Part shown: positions 6,081 through 11,357 of the stretch, piece after piece | How positions within the stretch are numbered: the stretch's first letter is position 1 | Layout: every line of letters starts with the position of its first letter | Source: Prevotellaceae bacterium | GTDB taxonomy: Bacteria > Bacteroidota > Bacteroidia > Bacteroidales > UBA932 | Assembly (NCBI GenBank): GCA_031278135.1 | Contig: JAITKY010000285.1 | Location: 1-11,357 of the forward strand | DNA length: 11,357 nucleotides | Direction: 5' to 3' | Notes under the pieces: generated by a model | Seen by the model: only the letters and a program-made list of their open reading frames with translations | Databases searched by the model: none | Told to the model about the DNA's origin: nothing | Program-made: the position numbers and the translations under genes

Positions 6081-9000
6081 TTATTGGACGCCGACATATC
6101 CATTATATATTTTAGTTTCACCGTTTTCGAGTTTACGGCTCAACGTGTAAAAATATATATTTTGTGGAACAGGTTTATTTTGATGCATACCATCCCAACC
6201 GTTGTCGCCTCTGAAAATTTCGATGCCCAAACGGTCGAAAATAGTAATTTCGTGACCGAGCATGAAAACGTCATTTATACCGTCGCCGTTGGGAGTGAAG
6301 ATTTTAGGTATATGAAAATCTCTTTCGAGAACATATTCCTGCACAAGAGTACAATTATGTTCATCTTCAATCTGTACGGTAAAAGCATATTGTAAATCGT
6401 TGATATTCGGAGCGCCGGATATTTCTCCTGTCCGGGACAAGTATAATCCGGGCGGTAATTCACTGTTAATTATTGAATACTCGGGAAATCCGGCATTAGT
6501 ATTCAGTTGCAGAGAATATCTGATAAACGATTGGTACATAGGTAAAACCGAAGGTGCAATCCACAATGAATCGCCGACTGTTATCACAACATTATCATGC
6601 ACGTCGGGACAGGGCGGACGACTTGCCGTAACGATATATTCCTGAGTCGATTGTGGCTTGACTGTCACCGGATTGACGTTCCAGCGAATTGAACCATCGG
6701 ATTGAAGAATTTCAAGAGTAACTTCCTCTCCATGACACAGATACTTGTCGTCCATTGCCGTTACCGAAGGAGGTTGAGTAATCGATACTCTAATCGAATC
6801 TTTTACGCTGCATGTTCTGTTCGAAAAGGCTTCGAGATAAAAAACAGTATTTCCGTATAATGTTGTCGTGTACGAAACAGTCTGATTTATTGGTTTATTG
6901 TAGGTAGCATCATTGTACCAATTGACTAAAATGGCATTTGTTACAACGGCGAATGTGGTTGCTATTCCGGCACATACGCCTGTGTCGCTGACCATTAACT
7001 CCGGCAAAGGATTTACGAGAACTTTTACCGAATTTTTGGCAACACAGCCTTTTGTTGATACGGCTTCGAAATAAAACACTGTATCGTTCTGCAATTTAGT
7101 GGTTTCGAAAGATGGCGTATTGGCTATAAATCCCGAATAGTCGGGATTGCGATACCAGGTCAGCGATGCGACATCTGTTGTCGCAGGAACTGATATTGTG
7201 GCAGTTGCATCATAACAAACCTGCAAATCGTCCATCCGGACATCGTAAACGGTAATTCTTACGGTATCTCTTGTAATACAGCCGTATATAGTAGATATTG
7301 CTTCGACATAGAAAACCGTATCTTTTTTCAATTTGGCAGTCTCGAACGAATTTGCCTGAACAATGAAATCCGAAAAGCCCGCATCGCTATACCATTTAAA
7401 TATATCGGCATTGAGACTCACGACTTCCGGTTTGGCGACAAAATCACTGCAAATGTCGATATCACCAGTTTGCAGATCGGTGATAGGGAGCAAACTCACT
7501 CTTACAGAATCTCTTATACTGCAACCTGTTTCCGATGTTGCTTCGAGATAAAAAACGGTATCGGACATTATTTGCACGACTACGGGTATTCCCTGTTGAA
7601 TAAAACCGGAAAATGCCGCATCGGAATACCATCGGTAAGTCAATTTGCTTGAAGGATTATTCACTTTTAATTCAATGTTTTGTCCCTTGCAGACTATTGT
7701 ATCGACGACATCGATTTTCTGTATTTTCACAGTTAAACCGACGTTCAAAGTATCCGTATTACCCTCTGTATCTTTCACTAACAGCGTTACAGTGTGCGTA
7801 TCTTCGGTAAATGTTTTTGTCCATTGCATTAAGTCGCCGGCTGCAATTTCTTCCGTTCCGTCGATAAACCATCTCAGATGCCTCGGTCCGGGATGCATAT
7901 CGTATTTTACAACAGCCTTAATATCAAAATTATCGCTACAAAATTCCTTCCCGTCCAAGTCCTGATGATGAATGTCGTTGATGTAAAAAGCCGCGCTCAA
8001 TTTCCTTGTCGCCGAACCGCTTAGATAATAATACGATTCACGATATCCAAGCCCGTATCCCAAAACCGTTATTCCCCCCGGATTTCTGAATTTGTAACTC
8101 AGGTCGGCGACGGTTAAAGGCATGGAATAGAACGAATAACCCGACACATGGTTTGTCCATTCGCCTCCCGAAAGCGGTGTGTAATTGCCATTTCCTATGC
8201 TTATGTCCGTCAAATTTTTATACACCGTAGGAGTAACGATAAGGGCGTGATGTTCAACAAGTAACGATGAACCGGAAGCCACAAATGGAGCCAGAAGCAA
8301 TTCGTTCACCGACTGTTCGATAGATGGTATCCAGCTCATGGCAGGGTCGCCGATATAAATCAGGTTATCATATTCTATCCCTGTCAGATACGAAGCCACA
8401 GCCACAGGATTGTTCGCCTTGATGTAACAACCGTCGTAACATATTCCATTTTCGTCAATTCCGTCTTTACTTATTTCAATTTCAAGGTATTGACCGGCAT
8501 TCAAATTCAACGATCCCTGAACGACAGTCCCTCCAATATGCGTAATTTTTGTCCCGTTCTGCGATGCTAAAATTCGCACCCTTTCTTTCCCGCGTATTGT
8601 TACAGGAACCATGAACGAAACGCCCCAAGCCGTTTCGGGAAACAATTGCTCATACAGACAGTCACAGGCGAATGTACCTTTCGGAACATATACGCATTCA
8701 TTTGTCGTGAAATAGGCAACAGGCTTGTTTGCAGTGATATGCTGCCCTGTTGCATCATATTCAAAATACTGCGAATACACTTCTCCCCTATTCAGCATAG
8801 TTTTGTATATACCGTTCTCATAGATACTTGTGGCATTTTCGGTTGCAATAAGAGCATATCCGTCAGCAGATATGGGATTATACGATATGTGATAATACGA
8901 ATTTCCTAATGATTTCACTGGTAATATGGCAGTTGCATCCGTCGAACGCTTGACCAGATTTATAGCGTAAACCGAAATATTTTCATCGGATTCGATATAT

Positions 9001-9323
9001 AACGACTTGTTGGACTTTTCATTGTAATTGGGTTTTCCGTTGTAATATGAATAAACCGCCAATTTTTCGGTGTCCGATAAATTGCGTGTGTAAACACTGC
9101 CGGCAGGCAAAGATACCGACGACGAAATCCCTAATTTTGTGAAAGTAAACGTCACTTTGCTCGCCTTTGCCGTTACAATTCGAACTTGAAGAGTAAGACT
9201 GTCGGATATATCTCCGGTGTTGCTCCCGAACGACACCCAGAAATCTTTTCCTTGCGTAGTATGTTGGGAATAAGCAGTTCCACAACACAGTAACAAAATA
9301 AATATGTAAACACAATGTTTCAT
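6081..9323 (-). CDS. Large secreted multidomain protein: IgGFc-binding-like head, Ig-like repeats, CHU_C (T9SS type B) tail
   Basis: This 1080-residue cell-surface or secreted protein has a Sec signal peptide at about 1-19 (cleavage near AYS-Q). Residues about 24-445 resemble the IgGFc-binding protein N-terminal domain (start GKDFWVSFGS; YEQLFPETAWGVSF near 224-237; KERVRILASQNGT at 246-258). A PKD/Ig-like part spans about 446-535. Four clear Ig-like repeats of about 76-80 residues follow (about 538-612, 618-693, 697-771, 774-849), each with a W-Y core, a DTVFYxEA-type strand and one Cys pair. A weaker fifth spans 853-916. A putative-Ig domain (LPPGLYLSRTGEISG, 956-970) precedes the C-terminal CHU_C domain (PKIFTPNGDGINDVF at 1006-1020, IFDRLGIEIF at 1028-1037). 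That domain directs export by the type IX system and surface attachment. The ligand is unknown, and IgG binding should not be assumed from the domain name. It has its own promoter, divergent from the uronyl hydrolase. Confidence 0.88.
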   Translation of the reverse strand: MKHCVYIFILLLCCGTAYSQHTTQGKDFWVSFGSNTGDISDSLTLQVRIVTAKASKVTFTFTKLGISSSVSLPAGSVYTRNLSDTEKLAVYSYYNGKPNYNEKSNKSLYIESDENISVYAINLVKRSTDATAILPVKSLGNSYYHISYNPISADGYALIATENATSIYENGIYKTMLNRGEVYSQYFEYDATGQHITANKPVAYFTTNECVYVPKGTFACDCLYEQLFPETAWGVSFMVPVTIRGKERVRILASQNGTKITHIGGTVVQGSLNLNAGQYLEIEISKDGIDENGICYDGCYIKANNPVAVASYLTGIEYDNLIYIGDPAMSWIPSIEQSVNELLLAPFVASGSSLLVEHHALIVTPTVYKNLTDISIGNGNYTPLSGGEWTNHVSGYSFYSMPLTVADLSYKFRNPGGITVLGYGLGYRESYYYLSGSATRKLSAAFYINDIHHQDLDGKEFCSDNFDIKAVVKYDMHPGPRHLRWFIDGTEEIAAGDLMQWTKTFTEDTHTVTLLVKDTEGNTDTLNVGLTVKIQKIDVVDTIVCKGQNIELKVNNPSSKLTYRWYSDAAFSGFIQQGIPVVVQIMSDTVFYLEATSETGCSIRDSVRVSLLPITDLQTGDIDICSDFVAKPEVVSLNADIFKWYSDAGFSDFIVQANSFETAKLKKDTVFYVEAISTIYGCITRDTVRITVYDVRMDDLQVCYDATATISVPATTDVASLTWYRNPDYSGFIANTPSFETTKLQNDTVFYFEAVSTKGCVAKNSVKVLVNPLPELMVSDTGVCAGIATTFAVVTNAILVNWYNDATYNKPINQTVSYTTTLYGNTVFYLEAFSNRTCSVKDSIRVSITQPPSVTAMDDKYLCHGEEVTLEILQSDGSIRWNVNPVTVKPQSTQEYIVTASRPPCPDVHDNVVITVGDSLWIAPSVLPMYQSFIRYSLQLNTNAGFPEYSIINSELPPGLYLSRTGEISGAPNINDLQYAFTVQIEDEHNCTLVQEYVLERDFHIPKIFTPNGDGINDVFMLGHEITIFDRLGIEIFRGDNGWDGMHQNKPVPQNIYFYTLSRKLENGETKIYNGYVGVQ
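6830..7700 (-). repeat. Tandem Ig-like coding repeats, period about 234-240 bases
   Basis: The four strongest Ig-like units of the large surface protein place their (D/N)TVFYxEA strands at residues 588, 668, 747 and 825, a spacing of 240, 237 and 234 bases. Similarity is clear in protein but partial in DNA, so this is an old domain duplication and not a recent DNA tandem repeat. Copy number in such arrays often changes between strains. Confidence 0.7.
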
Positions 9324-9337
9324 ACTTTTTATTAAAA

Positions 9338-9377
9338 ATTGTACAAAATTAATAAAAATATATTACTTTTGCACAAA
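9338..9377. promoter_or_regulatory. Overlapping divergent promoters between the surface-protein and uronyl hydrolase genes
   Basis: For the plus-strand gene, TACTTTTG (9364-9371) is the -7 element and TTG (9339-9341) the -33 element, gap 22. For the minus-strand gene, TAATTTTG (9344-9351) is the -7 element and TTG (9374-9376) the -33 element, gap 22. The sites interlock around two palindromes, TTGTACAA (9339-9346) and TTGCACAA-like (9369-9376), with centres 30 bases apart. Each palindrome supplies the -7 end of one promoter and the -33 of the other, so both cannot be occupied at once. Confidence 0.6.
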
Positions 9378-9392
9378 ATATAAATTAAAACA

Positions 9393-10484
9393 ATGATAAA
9401 GAAAATTGTATTATTAACAGCCTTATTTTATGTAACAATTACTGTTACAGCGCAATCAAATGAATATTTTAAACCGAAAAACATCAAAATGGTTATGCAA
9501 AAAGCGGCGGAATGGCAACTTAAAAATCCCAGACATGTACCGAACGACTGGACAAATGGAGCGTTTTATGCAGGTTTGTACGCCACATGGGAAACAACCA
9601 AATCGAAAGATTTGTACAAAGCTTTAATCGATTTGGGTAATTCTACGAAGTGGCGACCTTATAACCGCTGGTATCACGCCGACGATATCGCTATCTGTCA
9701 GACGTATATCGATCTGTACAGAAAAGAAAAGAAACAGGAAATGATTCAAGCCACTATCGACACGGTGAATCAACTTTTGGCGAATCCGTATCCTGTTCGT
9801 GGAATCGAAGTCGTCAAATGGTGGTGGTGCGACGCGCTCTTTATGGGACCTGCAACTTTGATAAAACTTGGAATCACTGTGAAAAACGACGAATATTTGA
9901 AGAAAAACGACGAATATTTTAAGGAATGTTACGATTTGTTGTACAACAGCGAAGAGCGTCTTTTTGCTCGTGATTTGGGTTATGTAATTAAAAACGACGG
10001 CAAAGACCGCTGGGAAGCAAACGGTAAAAAAATCTTCTGGTCACGCGGAAATGGCTGGGTAATGGGTGGTTTGGTACGGATATTGAAAGAATTGCCGAAA
10101 AATTATCCCTCCCGTTCGTTCTATGAACAATTGTATAAGGAGATGGCGGAGAAAATCGTTTCGATACAACAGCCGGACGGTCTGTGGCGTGCAAGTTTGC
10201 TTGATCCCGATTCGTATCCTGGAGGCGAAGTCAGCGGTTCGGGATTTTTCTGTTACGCTTTGGCATGGGGTGTCAATAATAAACTATTAGACAAAATAAT
10301 ATACAAGCCCGCAGTGGAAAAAGCCTGGATTGCTCTGAACGCTTGCGTAAACGAAGAAGGTCGTGTCGGTTGGGTACAGCCGGTCGGAGCCGACCCTCGT
10401 AAAAATTTCAACGCCGACAGTTGGGAAGTGTATGGTACAGGCGCTTTTCTTTTAGCTGGAAGCGAGGTTATAAAACTTAAATAA
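9393..10484 (+). CDS. Secreted unsaturated uronyl hydrolase, GH105/GH88 family (YteR-like)
   Basis: The 363-residue protein has an N-terminal signal peptide (about 1-20, cleavage near VTA-Q), so it acts in the periplasm or at the surface. The rest matches the (alpha/alpha)6-barrel GH88/GH105 hydrolases, which hydrate the 4,5-double bond of unsaturated uronic-acid oligosaccharides left by polysaccharide lyases and release the end sugar. Visible are WYHADDIAICQTYIDLY (93-109), WWWCDALFMGP with Asp147 as the likely general acid (143-153), the WSRGNGWVMGGL aromatic segment (216-227) and DGLWRASLLDPDSYPG (262-277). The motif set is closest to YteR-type rhamnogalacturonyl hydrolases, but the exact substrate is inferred. 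Length is normal. A near-perfect 21-base direct repeat encodes KNDEYLK/KNDEYFK at about 164-177. The prenyltransferase gene begins 23 bases downstream. Confidence 0.87.
   Translation: MIKKIVLLTALFYVTITVTAQSNEYFKPKNIKMVMQKAAEWQLKNPRHVPNDWTNGAFYAGLYATWETTKSKDLYKALIDLGNSTKWRPYNRWYHADDIAICQTYIDLYRKEKKQEMIQATIDTVNQLLANPYPVRGIEVVKWWWCDALFMGPATLIKLGITVKNDEYLKKNDEYFKECYDLLYNSEERLFARDLGYVIKNDGKDRWEANGKKIFWSRGNGWVMGGLVRILKELPKNYPSRSFYEQLYKEMAEKIVSIQQPDGLWRASLLDPDSYPGGEVSGSGFFCYALAWGVNNKLLDKIIYKPAVEKAWIALNACVNEEGRVGWVQPVGADPRKNFNADSWEVYGTGAFLLAGSEVIKLK
9881..9919 (+). repeat. Short in-gene direct repeat in the uronyl hydrolase
   Basis: The 18 bases at 9881-9898 recur exactly at 9902-9919 with a period of 21 bases. 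The frame is kept, giving KNDEYLK then KNDEYFK at residues 164-177. It lies in a surface helix or loop after the catalytic Asp147 motif. It may be a small tandem duplication or chance similarity of two helical turns. Confidence 0.7.
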
Positions 10485-10507
10485 AATATTAACAAAAACA
10501 GTTTAAC

Positions 10508-11357
10508 ATGCGAATTTACAGAGATGTAAAACTTTTCTTTTCATTAGTCAAATTCTCGCATACGATTTTTGCCATGCCCTTTGCTTTGACAGGTTTTTGC
10601 TGGGCATGGCACGAATCGACGATAAATGGATTTCCATGGAAAGTCTTGTTTTTGGCGGTGTTGTGTATGATTTTTGCGCGTAATGCGGCAATGGGTTTCA
10701 ACAGATATATCGACCGTGAATACGACAAAAAAAATCAGCGAACCAAAAACAGAGAAATACCGGCAGGAATAATCAGTCCGTCAGCGGCTTTAGCCTTTGT
10801 GATTGTGAACTGTATCCTGTTTTGCCTGACAACCGTGTTTATTAACGAACTTGCTTTTTATCTGTCGTTTGTAGCCTTACTGGTGGTTCTTGGCTACAGT
10901 TATACGAAACGGTTTACTTTTCTTTGTCATTTTATACTCGGAATCGGTATGGCAATTGCGCCCACAGGAGCATATATCGCTTTGACCGGACAGTTTGCTC
11001 TGTTTCCTGTATTGCTCTCGATATTAGTGCTTTTCTGGGGTAGCGGATTTGATATTCTTTATGCTCTTCTCGATTATGAGTTCGACAAAGAAAATGATTT
11101 GCATTCTGTCCCCGTAATTATGGGACGCAAAAATGCGATGATGTTGTCGATAGCGGTACATGTCGTATCGGTAATAATCGCCTTTTGTATAGGCATTTTA
11201 TTCGACAGAGGATTGTTCTACTGGACAGGATGCGTAACTTTCGCCGGATTGCTGATATATCAACACACAATCGTTTCCCCAACAAACCTGAAACGTATCA
11301 ACGCCGCCTTCGGCTTGATGAACGGAATTGCAAGCGTTTGTTATGCAGTGTTTTCAA
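10508..11357 (+). CDS. UbiA-family prenyltransferase (partial, cut by the right edge)
   Basis: Reading from the ATG at 10508, 283 codons stay open to the window end, so only the last few residues are probably missing for a family of about 285-295. The product is a multi-pass inner-membrane protein that transfers a polyprenyl chain to an aromatic acid in quinone synthesis. Visible are the first aspartate motif NRYIDREYD (65-73) with Arg78, then GREIPAG-like NREIPAG (81-87), and the second motif D182-x6-D189-x3-D193 (DILYALLDYEFD). These bind Mg2+ and the prenyl diphosphate. The sequence resembles UbiA/MqnP (4-hydroxybenzoate or futalosine-pathway type) more than MenA, but which pathway cannot be fixed from this gene. 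It starts 23 bases after the uronyl hydrolase with no promoter seen in the gap, so they may share a transcript by proximity alone. Confidence 0.87.
   Translation, partial: MRIYRDVKLFFSLVKFSHTIFAMPFALTGFCWAWHESTINGFPWKVLFLAVLCMIFARNAAMGFNRYIDREYDKKNQRTKNREIPAGIISPSAALAFVIVNCILFCLTTVFINELAFYLSFVALLVVLGYSYTKRFTFLCHFILGIGMAIAPTGAYIALTGQFALFPVLLSILVLFWGSGFDILYALLDYEFDKENDLHSVPVIMGRKNAMMLSIAVHVVSVIIAFCIGILFDRGLFYWTGCVTFAGLLIYQHTIVSPTNLKRINAAFGLMNGIASVCYAVFS

Noticed and set aside
5834..6121. Minus-strand 95-residue frame spanning the kinase start and the end of the surface-protein gene
   Set aside because: It overlaps two well-supported genes in another frame and shows no family features.
6830..7700. 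CRISPR-like or recent DNA tandem array
   Set aside because: The regular spacing comes from Ig-like protein domains with diverged DNA; there are no exact repeats separated by unique spacers.

Overview
The window looks like chromosomal DNA from a Bacteroidota bacterium, most likely of the order Bacteroidales. Four things point this way. There is a secreted protein ending in a CHU_C (gliding motility-associated, type IX secretion type B) domain. A tetraheme cytochrome is fused to a formylglycine-enzyme-like domain. Sugar-metabolism genes are of the Bacteroidales kind. Intergenic regions are very A+T-rich, with TTG/TAnnTTTG promoters and few Shine-Dalgarno sites.

Layout, left to right. (1) 1-379 has no convincing gene but holds a probable promoter on each strand. 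(2) 380-1426, plus strand: an internally deleted Gfo/Idh/MocA-type oxidoreductase lipoprotein, then an RbsD/FucU-family sugar mutarotase, closed by a stem-loop shared with the converging operon. (3) 3814-1500, minus strand: fabG, then a NapC/NirT-like tetraheme cytochrome fused to a SUMF1/FGE domain. (4) 5994-4074, minus strand: a glucuronokinase-like GHMP kinase, then galU. (5) 9323-6081, minus strand: a 1080-residue secreted protein with an IgGFc-binding-like head, about five Ig-like repeats and a T9SS sorting domain. (6) 9393-11357, plus strand: a secreted GH105/GH88 unsaturated uronyl hydrolase, then a UbiA-family prenyltransferase that runs off the right edge.

The clearest theme is sugar and uronic-acid handling: the mutarotase, the unsaturated uronyl hydrolase, and the kinase/GalU pair that could make a nucleotide sugar. 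A second theme is quinone-linked electron transfer: the NapC-like cytochrome, expected to take electrons from quinol, and the UbiA-type enzyme, which prenylates aromatic quinone precursors. Nothing shows that these blocks form one system. No transposase, integrase, phage gene, CRISPR array, rRNA or tRNA was recognised.

The best items for a second look are the oxidoreductase lacking its whole catalytic middle while staying in frame, the cytochrome-SUMF1 fusion, the kinase-galU pair, and the symmetrical overlapping divergent promoters at 9338-9377.
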